Positions 40,953 through 49,298 of a stretch of 64,000 nt of DNA are shown one piece after another; position 1 is the first letter of the stretch; every line of letters starts with the position of its first letter. The DNA is taken from the NCBI RefSeq assembly GCF_036108815.1, contig NZ_CP107985.1, positions 8,739,501 to 8,803,500 on the forward strand, in the 5' to 3' direction. This DNA comes from Streptomyces sp. NBC_00353. Its GTDB lineage: Bacteria; Actinomycetota; Actinomycetes; Streptomycetales; Streptomycetaceae. The notes beneath the pieces are model-generated. The model saw nothing but the letters and a program-made list of their open reading frames with translations, was not told the origin of the DNA and did not search any database. Both the position numbers and the translations under genes were made by a program.

Positions 40953-41678
40953 ATGATCGACAGGTCGTTGCCGACCGTCGTCCTTCTGTGCCACCGGGAG
41001 TGCACCATTCGTTCCGTACTCGTCCGCCCGCCCGGACAGCGCGTCGAGCTGCTGGCCCGGCAGGAGGACGGCCTCGCCCTGCACCATCTCGTCTGGCGGC
41101 TCGGACCCGGCTGGCGGGTGTGCAGCAGCGCCGTGCTCGGCGGCGGCATCGGTCCGCGCGCATGGATCCTCAACGCGCAGGTTCCCGGCGGCTATCCGCG
41201 GCTCGACCCCGATGCCCATCTCGCCGAGATCGCCGCCGCGGAGGATCTCACCGGACCGGGTGCCGCGCTGATGACGGCGGCCGATGTCACCGCGTACACG
41301 GTCGCCACCGACGAGGGCGTGACCGCAACCGTGACCAGCGGTCTCGGAGTACGGGGCTGGGCCGCCGACCCGGCTGCCGGAACCGACGGACCGCCGCCGC
41401 CGAGCACGGTCAATATCGTCGTCACGGTCCCCGTGGCTCTCTCCGACGCCGCACTGGTCAACGCGATCGCGACCGCCACCGAGGCGAAGGTGCAGGCGCT
41501 CCTGGACGCCGGACTCAACTGCTCCGGCACCCCCACGGACGCTGTGTGCATCGCCGCACCCGAACCCGGACCGGGGGCCGCGGCGCAGCCGTTCGCCGGC
41601 CCGCGGTCGCGGTGGGGATCGCGACTCGCCAGAGCAGTGCACGGTGCCGTGCTCGACGGCGCATTGCGGCAACCTTGA
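40953..41678 (+). CDS. cbiZ: Adenosylcobinamide amidohydrolase
   Basis: A CbiZ-family protein, about 241 residues from the ATG at 40953. The family core is complete: SSAVLGGGIGPRAWILNAQVPGGYPR, then MTAADVTAYTVATDEGVTATVTSGLG, NIVVTVPVALSDAALVNAI and LNCSGTPTDAVCIA. The enzyme removes the aminopropanol arm from (pseudo)cobinamide so that it can be salvaged into adenosylcobalamin. The start is uncertain. The first 20-25 residues are not family-like, and a good GGGAG site lies before an ATT codon at 41007, so a rare ATT start is possible. No cobalamin riboswitch or other B12 gene is visible nearby. Confidence 0.88.
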   Translation: MIDRSLPTVVLLCHRECTIRSVLVRPPGQRVELLARQEDGLALHHLVWRLGPGWRVCSSAVLGGGIGPRAWILNAQVPGGYPRLDPDAHLAEIAAAEDLTGPGAALMTAADVTAYTVATDEGVTATVTSGLGVRGWAADPAAGTDGPPPPSTVNIVVTVPVALSDAALVNAIATATEAKVQALLDAGLNCSGTPTDAVCIAAPEPGPGAAAQPFAGPRSRWGSRLARAVHGAVLDGALRQP

Positions 41679-41733
41679 CCTCTCACCGCCCCGCGCCGGC
41701 GCGGGGCGCGGCCGACGAAGGGACCACGCTCTC

Positions 41734-42642
41734 ATGACGTCCACACCTGCCCACGTCACCCGTAAGCGGCCGACCGTGGCCGTCCTCGGCACCGGGATCA
41801 TGGGATCAGGGATGGCGCGGAGCCTGCTCCGGGCGGGACTCGGCGTCCGTGCCTGGAACCGTACGCAGTCCAAGGCGGCTCCTCTCGCCGCCGACGGCGC
41901 CACAGTCACCGAGACGGCGGAGGAAGCCGTACGGGGCGCCGATGTCATCGTGACCATGCTCAACGACGGCCTGTCCGTCGCCGCCGCGCTCACCGCTGCC
42001 GCGTCGGGCGTGCACGGCGGTCAGATCCTGTTGCAGAGCTCCACCGTCGGACCCGACGCCACCGCTGATCTCGCCCAGCGGGCGGCGGACTTGGGACTCG
42101 TCTATCTCGACGCCCCGGTCGCCGGAACCAAGCAGCCCGCAGAACAGGGCGCGTTGACGGTCTTCGTCTCCGGCCCGTCCGCCGTCCGGCCGTCGGTGGA
42201 ACCGGTGTTGGATGCGATCGGGCAGCGCACGGTCTGGGTCGGAGAGGCCCCTGGTGAGGCCTCGCGACTGAAGCTCGTGGTCAACACCTGGGTGATCAAC
42301 ATGGTGGGCAGCATTGCCGAATGCCTCAATCTTGCCGAGGGACTGGGCGTCGACCCGCAGTCGTTCCTCGACGTGATGAAGGGCGGCCCGCTGGACTCCG
42401 CCTACCTCCAGGGCAAGTCCGCGGCGGTCCTTTCCGGCGACCTCACCCCCAGCTTCGCCCTGTCCACCGCGCTCAAGGACACCCGCCTCATCCTCGAAGC
42501 CGCCGGACGGTCCGGGGTGATCCTTGACCTGGTCGCCGCGTCGGCCGACCGGTTCGAGCGCGCGGAGGCGGCCGGCCACGGCGGTGAGGACATGATCGCC
42601 ACCTACTACGCGGGCCGTCCGGCGGAGAAGGCCGACGACTGA
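41734..42642 (+). CDS. 3-hydroxyisobutyrate dehydrogenase-type NAD(P)-dependent oxidoreductase
   Basis: A 302-residue beta-hydroxyacid dehydrogenase. The N-terminal Rossmann motif is VAVLGTGIMGSGMARSL, the substrate-binding stretch reads YLDAPVAGTKQPAEQGALTVFVSG, and the catalytic Lys lies in EASRLKLVVNTW, as expected for the family. Members reduce or oxidise small 3-hydroxy acids such as 3-hydroxyisobutyrate, tartronate semialdehyde or imine analogues. CGAAGGGA precedes the ATG. Its last 37 bp overlap the convergent SnoaL-like gene. There is no pathway context, and membership in the KAS cluster seems unlikely. Confidence 0.9.
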   Translation: MTSTPAHVTRKRPTVAVLGTGIMGSGMARSLLRAGLGVRAWNRTQSKAAPLAADGATVTETAEEAVRGADVIVTMLNDGLSVAAALTAAASGVHGGQILLQSSTVGPDATADLAQRAADLGLVYLDAPVAGTKQPAEQGALTVFVSGPSAVRPSVEPVLDAIGQRTVWVGEAPGEASRLKLVVNTWVINMVGSIAECLNLAEGLGVDPQSFLDVMKGGPLDSAYLQGKSAAVLSGDLTPSFALSTALKDTRLILEAAGRSGVILDLVAASADRFERAEAAGHGGEDMIATYYAGRPAEKADD

Positions 42643-43133
42643 CCGTCGACGACCGCGGCGGGAGCCGGGGCCACGCGCTCCGTGGCCCCGCCGAACGCGA
42701 GGAACGTGGTGCGTGAGGCGAGCAGCCAGACCCCGTCGACCTTGCGGAACGTGTCCTCGTAGTGTCCGATGTTGGCGGGCAGCCTGGGCAACGGCAGGCT
42801 GTCGCTCGTCCCGTCGATCCGATAGGTCGCGAAGTACGTCGTCGACGACGCGGTCGTCGCCGAGTCCACCGTGACGAGGATGTTCGTACACATCCGCCGT
42901 GACAGCCGGTCTGCCGGCCGGCCGCCGAAGTAGTCACGCAGCGCCTCGCGCCCCACGATGCGGCGCTCGCCGCCGGGCCATTCCCATGTGCCGTCGGCGG
43001 TGAACAGCTCGGCGACCGTCCCCGGTTCTCCGAGGTCGAGCCGGCGGACGAACTCGATGACGAGACGTTCGCAGGCCCGCTCGGCGAGCAGTAGTTCCAA
43101 CTGGTCAAGGGACGTACGGGAGTTGTTCGACAT
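42606..43133 (-). CDS. SnoaL-like / NTF2-fold protein
   Basis: A 175-residue protein with the cone-shaped NTF2 fold: an N-terminal helix pair (LELLLAERACERLVIEFVRRLDLGEPGTVAELFTADGTWEWPGG), REALRDYFGG, then strands ending GHYEDTFRKVDGVWLLASRTTFLAFG. This is typical of SnoaL_4 proteins and of small subunits of ring-hydroxylating dioxygenases, which may act as polyketide cyclases, isomerases or dehydratases. It stands alone and overlaps the 3' end of the convergent dehydrogenase gene by 37 bp. The activity is not predictable. Confidence 0.85.
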   Translation of the reverse strand: MSNNSRTSLDQLELLLAERACERLVIEFVRRLDLGEPGTVAELFTADGTWEWPGGERRIVGREALRDYFGGRPADRLSRRMCTNILVTVDSATTASSTTYFATYRIDGTSDSLPLPRLPANIGHYEDTFRKVDGVWLLASRTTFLAFGGATERVAPAPAAVVDGQSSAFSAGRPA

Positions 43134-43196
43134 CCCGAAGTCGTATCAGTCCGGGTCGCGGCCGTGCCAGAGCATTTCTGCCGGCCGCCCCGCCCG

Positions 43197-44450
43197 TCAG
43201 ACGACGTGTACCCCGTGCCGTACGACCGCGTCGAAGAGATAGCCCTGTGTGTTGTGGACCGCGACGTCCGGCTGCGTACGGCCCGTCCGGTCCGTCGCCC
43301 GCGCCAGCAGGACCGCCGGACCGCGCTCCTTCGGCAGCCAGTCGGCCGACCAGCGGACCCAGCTCCCACTGCGCGGCTCGTCGCGCAGCCGGGCGCGCCG
43401 CCATCGGGCGCCGCCGTCGGTGCTGACCTCGACGGTACGCACCGGGGCCCCGCCCGACCAGGAACGTCCGGTGAGCACCTGGCGCCGATGCACGGGAACC
43501 GACACGCCGGGTGCCAGTTCGAATGCGCTCTTCAGCGTCTGCCGGGTCAGCGGCGCGCTGCCCTCCGGCGGGTACGCGGGGCCGAACAGCCGGTAGAGAC
43601 CGGTGTTCCACGGGGAGAGCAGGGGTTCTGCACTCACCTCGATGTCGCCGACCCACTTGATGTTCGCGATACCGACCCAGGACGGCACGATCAGGCGCAC
43701 CGGATACCCGTGGTCGGGCGGCAGAGGCTCGCCGTTCATCTCGTACGCGAGAACCACATCGTCCAGCGCTTTCGCGACGGGCAGCGGCCGCCGCACCCGT
43801 CCCAGGTTCGTCCCGTCGCTGACGACCTCGTTGTCGAGCCCGCGCGGCAACACGTCGACCGCGTTCCTGCCGATGCCCGCCCGCCGCAGTACATCTGCCA
43901 GCCGCACCCCGCGCCAGCGGGCCGTACCGATCGCGCCCAGGGTCCATGCGGTGCCGCTGACCTGCTGGTTCTGCTGCGTCGAGTAGAAGCTGCGGGCGTT
44001 CCCCGCGCATTCGACGAACGCGGTGCGGGTGACGGACGGCAGGGCGCGCAGCTGGTCGTACGTGAAGTCCACGGCCGGGCCCGTCAGTCCGCTGCCCCAT
44101 ACGGTGAGCCGCCAGCCGGCTGCGTCGATCCTTGGTGTGACGGTGTGGTTGCGTACGAAGAAACGGTCGGCCGGAGTGAGCAGGCCGGTGGATCGCAGCG
44201 CCGCGAAGTTGGTCTCGGCATTGGTGCCGCGCACGGTGAAGAGCTCGGGTGGCAGCGGCTTCACGATGCCGGGGGCGGGTGAGTCGGCCGCACGGGCGGG
44301 AGCTGCTGCCACAAGACCGGTCACCGATGCGGCGGCTACGAACCTCAGCAGATCACGGCGCTCGATCCCGGCGGACCGGGCGACCCCGCGCGACCACTGG
44401 CCCAGTCGCATCCGGTCGTACGCGGCCTCGGACGGCGGAACGGATCTCAT
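43197..44450 (-). CDS. Sulfite oxidase-type molybdopterin oxidoreductase (Tat-exported)
   Basis: A 417-residue molybdoenzyme. The start at 44450 has CTGGAG upstream. A Tat-type signal is seen in ERRDLLRFVAAASVTGLVAAAPARA, so it is probably exported folded. The Mo-domain contains VECAGNARSFY, whose Cys ligates molybdenum in the sulfite oxidase family, and the C-terminal dimerisation beta-sandwich includes TVEVSTDGGARWRRARL. The family oxidises sulfite to sulfate outside the membrane. It ends a minus-strand run with TauD-like, metY and metX genes, where it could detoxify sulfite released from sulfonates. Other substrates are possible for this branch. Confidence 0.87.
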   Translation of the reverse strand: MRSVPPSEAAYDRMRLGQWSRGVARSAGIERRDLLRFVAAASVTGLVAAAPARAADSPAPGIVKPLPPELFTVRGTNAETNFAALRSTGLLTPADRFFVRNHTVTPRIDAAGWRLTVWGSGLTGPAVDFTYDQLRALPSVTRTAFVECAGNARSFYSTQQNQQVSGTAWTLGAIGTARWRGVRLADVLRRAGIGRNAVDVLPRGLDNEVVSDGTNLGRVRRPLPVAKALDDVVLAYEMNGEPLPPDHGYPVRLIVPSWVGIANIKWVGDIEVSAEPLLSPWNTGLYRLFGPAYPPEGSAPLTRQTLKSAFELAPGVSVPVHRRQVLTGRSWSGGAPVRTVEVSTDGGARWRRARLRDEPRSGSWVRWSADWLPKERGPAVLLARATDRTGRTQPDVAVHNTQGYLFDAVVRHGVHVV

Positions 44451-44520
44451 GAACACTCCAGGGTGGGGAGACAACAACTGGGATGGCACAGCGACGGGAT
44501 GCAGCGGGGGCAGGATGTCG

Positions 44521-44554
44521 GACGGCCGGGATCTCAGGGCGACTCTCGGCCGTC
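44521..44554 (-). terminator. Hairpin after metX
   Basis: GACGGCCG pairs with CGGCCGTC around an 18-base loop, immediately after the metX stop (44561) and before the sulfite oxidase start (44450). It may reduce read-through into the last gene. Confidence 0.5.
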
Positions 44555-44560
44555 GGTGGA

Positions 44561-45706
44561 TCAGGTGAGCAACTCCCTCACCAGAGCGCCCACCTGGCCC
44601 GTCTCGATCAGGAAGCCGTCGTGTCCGTAGGGCGACTCCATGGTTCTGAGCCGGTCCGCGCCGGGCAGGAGCGCCGCCAACTCCGCCTGCTGCGCGAGCG
44701 GGTAGAGGCGGTCGGAGTCGACGCCTGCGACCAGGGCGGGCATCCGGGCACGGCGCAGCGCCTGCGCGATACCACCGCGGCCCCGGCCGACATCGTGCCC
44801 GTTCATTGCCGCCGTGAGTGTGACGTAACTGCCCGCGTCGAAGCGTTGCACCAGCTTGGCCGCGTGATGGTCGAGATATGACTCCACCTGGTAGCGCCCG
44901 CCCCGTCGCGGGTCCTCGCCGGTCTGGGCCTGCCTGCCGAACCGGGCACCGAGCTCCGGCTCGCTGCGGTAGGTGACATGGGCGATCCGCCGGGCCAGTC
45001 CGAGGCCATGGTGCGGACCGCTGCCCGGCGACGCCGCGTGGTAATTACCGCCTCGCCACCCGGGGTCGGTGCGGATCGCGGAGATCTGTACGGCCCCCCA
45101 GGCGATCTGTTCCGCCGACGCGGCCGCCGGAGCGGCCAGCACCAGCAACGATCCGGTGCGATCCGGCCGGCTCGCCGCCCATTCGAGCGCCCGCATTCCG
45201 CCCATCGATCCGCCGATCACCGCCGCCCACCGTCCGATACCGAGCTCGTCGGCCAACTCGGCCTCGACCATGACCTGATCACGGACCGTCAGATCGGGGA
45301 AGGCGCCGCCCCAGTGAGCGCCGCCCGGACGCCGTGACGACGGGCCGGTGCTGCCCTGACAGCCACCCAGAACATTCGGGGCGACGACGAACCAGCGGTC
45401 GGTGTCCAGCGCTCTTCCCGGACCGATCAGCGCATCCCACCAGCCCGCTGTCGGATGTCCGGGTCCGGCAGGTCCGGCCACATGGCTGTCACCGGTCAGC
45501 GCATGCAGCACCAGTACCGCGTTGGCGCCGTCCGTAGCCAGACTCCCCCAGGTCTCGTACGCCAGTCGCACACCCGGCAGCGAGCTGCCGGACTCCAGCG
45601 CCGCCGGCCGTCGCAGCGTCACCCAGCTGCGGCGGCCCGGCGGATCCCCCTCCTGCCAGCCTCCGGTGGCCGGCGGGAGGGGGTGTGCGAGGGGCGAAGT
45701 GACCAT
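44561..45706 (-). CDS. metX: Homoserine O-acetyltransferase
   Basis: A 381-residue alpha/beta-hydrolase-fold transferase. Family marks are LVLHALTGDSHVAGP, VLGGCQGSTGPSS and the nucleophile elbow IGGSMGGMRALEW; the late Asp and His lie in VAGVDSDRLYP and YGHDGFL. It transfers an acyl group (acetyl, possibly succinyl) from CoA to homoserine and supplies the substrate of the MetY enzyme encoded just upstream, with only 5 bp between the genes. Together they make homocysteine from homoserine and sulfide in methionine synthesis. Confidence 0.95.
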   Translation of the reverse strand: MVTSPLAHPLPPATGGWQEGDPPGRRSWVTLRRPAALESGSSLPGVRLAYETWGSLATDGANAVLVLHALTGDSHVAGPAGPGHPTAGWWDALIGPGRALDTDRWFVVAPNVLGGCQGSTGPSSRRPGGAHWGGAFPDLTVRDQVMVEAELADELGIGRWAAVIGGSMGGMRALEWAASRPDRTGSLLVLAAPAAASAEQIAWGAVQISAIRTDPGWRGGNYHAASPGSGPHHGLGLARRIAHVTYRSEPELGARFGRQAQTGEDPRRGGRYQVESYLDHHAAKLVQRFDAGSYVTLTAAMNGHDVGRGRGGIAQALRRARMPALVAGVDSDRLYPLAQQAELAALLPGADRLRTMESPYGHDGFLIETGQVGALVRELLT

Positions 45707-45711
45707 CCTGT

Positions 45712-47079
45712 TCAGGACGCCGCCTTCGCGGCGCGGAACCCCGCCTCCAGATCGGCCTTGAGGTCGTCCACGTTCTCCAGGCCCACCGAGAGTCGCACCA
45801 GCCCGGCGGTCGCGCCGGTGGCCGCCAGCTGATCCTCGGTCAGCTGGCTGTGCGTGGTCGACGCCGGATGAATGATCAGACTCCGTACGTCACCGATGTT
45901 GGCGAGGTGGCTGAAGAGCTCGACCGCGTCCACGAACCGCTTGCCCGCCTCCACCCCGTCCCGCAGTTCGAAGGCGAGCACAGCTCCGGCGCCCCGCGGC
46001 AGATAGCGCCGCCCCGCCTCGTACCACTTGCTCGAACTCAGCCCCGCGTAGTGCACGGCGGACACCTCGTCGCGCAGCTCCAGCCACTCGGCCAGTGCCA
46101 GGGCGTTGGACGTGTGCCGCTCCAGCCGAAGACTGAGCGTCTCCACGCCCTGCAGCAGCAGGAACGCGGAGTGCGGGGAGAGCGCGGGCCCGAAGTCGCG
46201 CAACAGCTGGACCCGGAGCTTCACCGCGAAGGCGCTCGGCCCCAGATCGGGCCAGTAGCGCAGCCCGTGGTAGCTGGGGTCGGGCGAGCTGAAGTCGGGG
46301 AAGCGCTCGGCATGGGCGCCGAAGTCGAACGTGCCGCCGTCCACCACCACACCGCCGATGGTGGTGCCGTGGCCGCCGAGGAACTTCGTCGCCGAGTGGA
46401 TCACGACATCCGCGCCGTGCTCGATCGGGCGCAGCAGATACGGGGTGGGCACGGTGTTGTCGACGATCAGCGGCAGTCCGGCCGCGTGCGCGGCATCGGC
46501 CACCGCCCGGATGTCGAGGACGTCGCCGCGCGGGTTGCCCAGGGTCTCCGCGAACAGCGCCTTGGTGTTCGGACGGATCGCTGCCGTCCAGGCATCGATG
46601 TCGTCGGGGTCGTCGACGAACGACACCTCGATCCCGAACCGGGGGAGCGTGTGGCGGAGCAGGTTGTACGTGCCGCCGTAGAGCGAGGTGGAGGAGACGA
46701 TGTGGTCCCCGGCGCCGGCCAGCGTCAGGATGGCGAGGGTCTCGGCGGCCTGCCCGGAGGCCAGTGCGACAGCTGCAACGCCCCCTTCCAGAGCGGCGAT
46801 CCGCTGTTCCAGGACGTCCTGGGTTGGGTTGTGGATGCGCGTGTAGATGTTGCCGGGTTCCGCGAGCGAGAACAGATCGGCCGCATGACGGGTGTCGCGG
46901 AAGACGAACGACGAGGTCTGGTAGATCGGCACCGCACGCGCGCCGGTCGTCGGGTCGGGGACGGCGCCGGAGTGGATCTGCTTGGTCTCGAAGGACCACG
47001 CGGATTGCGCGGCCGCATCCTGGTGGTCGTGGTCCTCGGGGGTGTGTCCTGCGGTGACGGAGTCGATGGGCTGGCTCAT
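45712..47079 (-). CDS. metY: O-acetylhomoserine sulfhydrylase
   Basis: A 455-residue PLP enzyme of the Cys/Met metabolism family, starting at 47079 with GAGGAA upstream. Recognisable parts are YTRIHNPTQDVLEQRIAALEGG, ASGQAAETLAILTLAGAGDHIVSS, the PLP-lysine motif VVIHSATKFLGGHGTTIGG, and LRDFGPALSPHSAFLLLQGVETLSLR. It condenses O-acetylhomoserine with sulfide to give homocysteine and is expected to be cytoplasmic and tetrameric. First gene of the metY-metX pair. A 175-bp gap separates it from the TauD-type gene. I looked there for a SAM-type riboswitch core and did not find one. Confidence 0.95.
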   Translation of the reverse strand: MSQPIDSVTAGHTPEDHDHQDAAAQSAWSFETKQIHSGAVPDPTTGARAVPIYQTSSFVFRDTRHAADLFSLAEPGNIYTRIHNPTQDVLEQRIAALEGGVAAVALASGQAAETLAILTLAGAGDHIVSSTSLYGGTYNLLRHTLPRFGIEVSFVDDPDDIDAWTAAIRPNTKALFAETLGNPRGDVLDIRAVADAAHAAGLPLIVDNTVPTPYLLRPIEHGADVVIHSATKFLGGHGTTIGGVVVDGGTFDFGAHAERFPDFSSPDPSYHGLRYWPDLGPSAFAVKLRVQLLRDFGPALSPHSAFLLLQGVETLSLRLERHTSNALALAEWLELRDEVSAVHYAGLSSSKWYEAGRRYLPRGAGAVLAFELRDGVEAGKRFVDAVELFSHLANIGDVRSLIIHPASTTHSQLTEDQLAATGATAGLVRLSVGLENVDDLKADLEAGFRAAKAAS

Positions 47080-47254
47080 GACGTTCCTCGCACGGTAGAT
47101 CTGTGGCGGAAATACGGTGAGGGGCAGGGGGCGACGCACTGACTACGGACCGTAGAGCGCGTCACACGGGTGCGGAAGCTTGCCTCGGGCATGGCCATGA
47201 GGCTGCAATACCCCTGCAACAGAAGGCTGTTGGGGCAGTGGCGTTGTGGTCCGC

Positions 47255-48226
47255 TCAGGCGGCCGTGGAAGCGCCGGACGGGATCCCGAAGGCCGGGGCC
47301 GGTACGGTGTCGGGGCTGAGCAGGACGGACGGGCGGCCGTCCGTACCGATCGGGACATCGCCGTCGACGGTGACCCGGCGCAGTTTGCGGTCGTGCGTGT
47401 CGGAGTCGTCCACGCCGTAGTGCTGGGTGGCGCGGTTGTCCCAGATGGCCACATCACCCGTCTGCCACTGCCAGCGCACTGTGTTCTCCGGACGCTCGAT
47501 GTGGGACTGGAACAGATCGATCAGGGCCCGGGAGTCGCGGCCGGTGAGTCCGGCGATCCGCTGGACGAAGTTGCCGAGGAGCAGCACCCGTTCGCCGGTC
47601 TCGGGGTGGACGCGCACCACCGGATGCTCGGTGCGGAACTTGGTGGAGGTGAACACCTCGCGGTATTTGGCGAACGCCTCGGGCCGGGCATCGGGGCGCA
47701 CCGCCGCGTAGTCGTAGTCGTTGGAGTGGATCGCCCGGAGGCTGTCGGCGAGGGCGCGCAACGGCTCGGGCAGTTCGGCGTAGGCGGCTGCCGTGTTGGA
47801 CCACAGGGTGTTGCCGCCGTACGGCGGAATGGTAACGGCCCGCAGGATGGAGAATGCCGGGTAGGCGGGCACGAAGGTGACGTCGGTGTGCCACTGGTTG
47901 GCCCGGCCGCCGTGGTCGGAGTCGATGCCGAGCGCGTAGCGGCCGTCGGCGGACGGCACGGTCGGGTGGGCGACCGGGGCACCGAGGAGCCGTCCGAACG
48001 CCTCGTGGCTCTCCCCGTCCAGGTGGTCCTGGCCGCGGAAGAAGATCACCTTGTGATCGAGGGCGGCAGCGCGCACGGCTGCCACGACGGCGGGTTCGAG
48101 ATCGCCGCCGAGACGGACGCCGGACACGACGGCTCCGATGCGGCCGCCGATCCTCTGGACGGTGACGGGGTTGGTGGCGACGGTGGTGGTGTCATGGGTC
48201 GGGTCGACGACGGGTGCGGAGGTCAT
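47255..48226 (-). CDS. TauD/AtsK-type 2-oxoglutarate dioxygenase
   Basis: A 323-residue Fe(II)/2-oxoglutarate enzyme starting at 48226. The iron-binding triad is visible as QWHTDV and a distal His in NRATQHYGV, and the 2OG-binding Arg lies in HDRKLRRVTV near the C-terminus. GRLLGAPVAHPTVPSADGRYALGIDSDHG is typical of the taurine and alkyl-sulfatase dioxygenase branch, which frees sulfite or sulfate from organosulfur compounds. The sulfur context (leader peptide upstream; metY, metX and sulfite oxidase downstream) supports sulfonate or sulfate-ester use. A palindrome overlaps its ribosome binding site. Confidence 0.9.
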   Translation of the reverse strand: MTSAPVVDPTHDTTTVATNPVTVQRIGGRIGAVVSGVRLGGDLEPAVVAAVRAAALDHKVIFFRGQDHLDGESHEAFGRLLGAPVAHPTVPSADGRYALGIDSDHGGRANQWHTDVTFVPAYPAFSILRAVTIPPYGGNTLWSNTAAAYAELPEPLRALADSLRAIHSNDYDYAAVRPDARPEAFAKYREVFTSTKFRTEHPVVRVHPETGERVLLLGNFVQRIAGLTGRDSRALIDLFQSHIERPENTVRWQWQTGDVAIWDNRATQHYGVDDSDTHDRKLRRVTVDGDVPIGTDGRPSVLLSPDTVPAPAFGIPSGASTAA

Positions 48227-48236
48227 GGCGGAGCCC

Positions 48237-48250
48237 TTTCCGTACGGAAA
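48237..48250. promoter_or_regulatory. 14-bp perfect palindrome at the TauD ribosome binding site
   Basis: TTTCCGTACGGAAA starts 10 bp upstream of the TauD-type start codon, and its end forms part of the GGAAAGG ribosome binding site. It could be an operator or a small hairpin that masks the site. Confidence 0.6.
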
Positions 48251-48349
48251 TGGTGTGTCCGGGAGTGATGGGCGAGCGCGGGCACGGCCGCGCATCGGCG
48301 GTGCCGTGGGAGTCGTCGCTGCGGCAACGTCCGTGCGTGCGTCAGCTGT

Positions 48350-48451
48350 TCAGCGGAGCTGGTCGCAGCGGAGAGCGCGGCTACACGCCGCGGACGCTAC
48401 GCGTCCCAGATCGACGTGGCGCCGCGAGACGAGAGTCGAGGTCGCGGACAT
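48350..48451 (-). CDS. Leader peptide of the RRHVDL family (33 aa)
   Basis: On the minus strand an ATG at 48451 opens a 33-codon frame, MSATSTLVSRRHVDLGRVAS then AACSRALRCDQLR, stopping at 48350. The RRHVDLxRxxS-xxC pattern is the conserved leader peptide found before sulfur-assimilation genes in Streptomyces and mycobacteria, where ribosome stalling at Cys codons is thought to couple cysteine supply to downstream expression. It ends 123 bp before the TauD-type start. Its presence supports a sulfur-starvation role for that gene. The frame is too short for routine gene finders and easily missed. Confidence 0.85.
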   Translation of the reverse strand: MSATSTLVSRRHVDLGRVASAACSRALRCDQLR

Positions 48452-49298
48452 GCCGCGAGCGTGTCAGCGGCTCCGGAGGCCGTCAACTCCGGCTGCGATG
48501 TCCGTAGAGAGGGCCCGGAGACCGGAGCAGGTGGCGGTCACCCCATTGCCCCGCAGCTCCCCACATGACCTCTGACCTGCACAGTCATCCCCATTCACAA
48601 GGGCTGCGCGGAGACCGGTGGGCATGTGGCGGCGGGCGCCGAGGGGCCCACTCGATTTCATCGGGCCGCAATGTGGGGGAGGGGGGGCGGCGACAGGACC
48701 CGCGCAGAACCGCCCCACCGGTACGGGGGAGCCCGGTGGGGCGGTCGGCACCAGCCTGCCACAGGCGGCGTCCGAATGGGGGCCGACCGGCACGTACCCG
48801 TGAGCAGTTGAGTCGAAATCGATCCCGGACCGGATGGTGGGCGCCGTCAGGCGTGCGGGTGTCCGACGAGGGTGTGCGCGACGGCGGGGGAGTCCTGTGT
48901 CGTGCAGGAGTGGCTGCTGGGCCGCGAGGAACGGGCCGCGTCTCCCGCTCCGGCAGACGAGGGACGTCGTCCACCACCAGCGTCGCCTGGCCTGACATCG
49001 CCGGTACGTACTCCACCGAGTCCGCGCCGTGCGAGCCGACCTGGCTCTGTGCATGCGGGTGCAGACGGGTCCGGTAGATCCCGATACGGCCCAGCTCATG
49101 GCCGACGAACAACGGATCGACCGTGGACGGCGGCCGGGCGGGGCCGATCGGTGCGTACCTCGCCCCGGCCCGGATTCATTGCGACCCTGTGAACAGTGCA
49201 CCGCCCGGGAATACATGCATGTCACACGGAGCTCTTGCAGCTGTAGCCGACAGCGGCTGCCAAGGCGGCCGATGCCATGAACCGGAGCGAGGGAGCTC
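48452..49298. other. Gene-free stretch with a strong hairpin
   Basis: About 850 bp with no recognisable gene, though both strands have long open frames. A perfect 13-bp stem at 48709-48745 (ACCGCCCCACCGG with CCGGTGGGGCGGT, 11-base loop) follows a G-rich run. A minus-strand frame around 48950-49110 (GRIGIYRTRLHPHAQSQVGS, then ATLVVDDVPRLPE) reads slightly protein-like and may be decayed coding sequence. I could not assign it. Confidence 0.5.

Noticed and set aside
38787..41993. A 1068-codon minus-strand open frame across the P450 and cbiZ genes
   Set aside because: Only its last 114 codons (38787-39131) are a real PRC-barrel gene with a ribosome binding site; the rest is antisense to well-supported genes.
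47080..47254. Possible SAM-type riboswitch before metY
   Set aside because: I looked for the conserved SAM-I/SAM-IV core and paired helices on the minus strand and found none.
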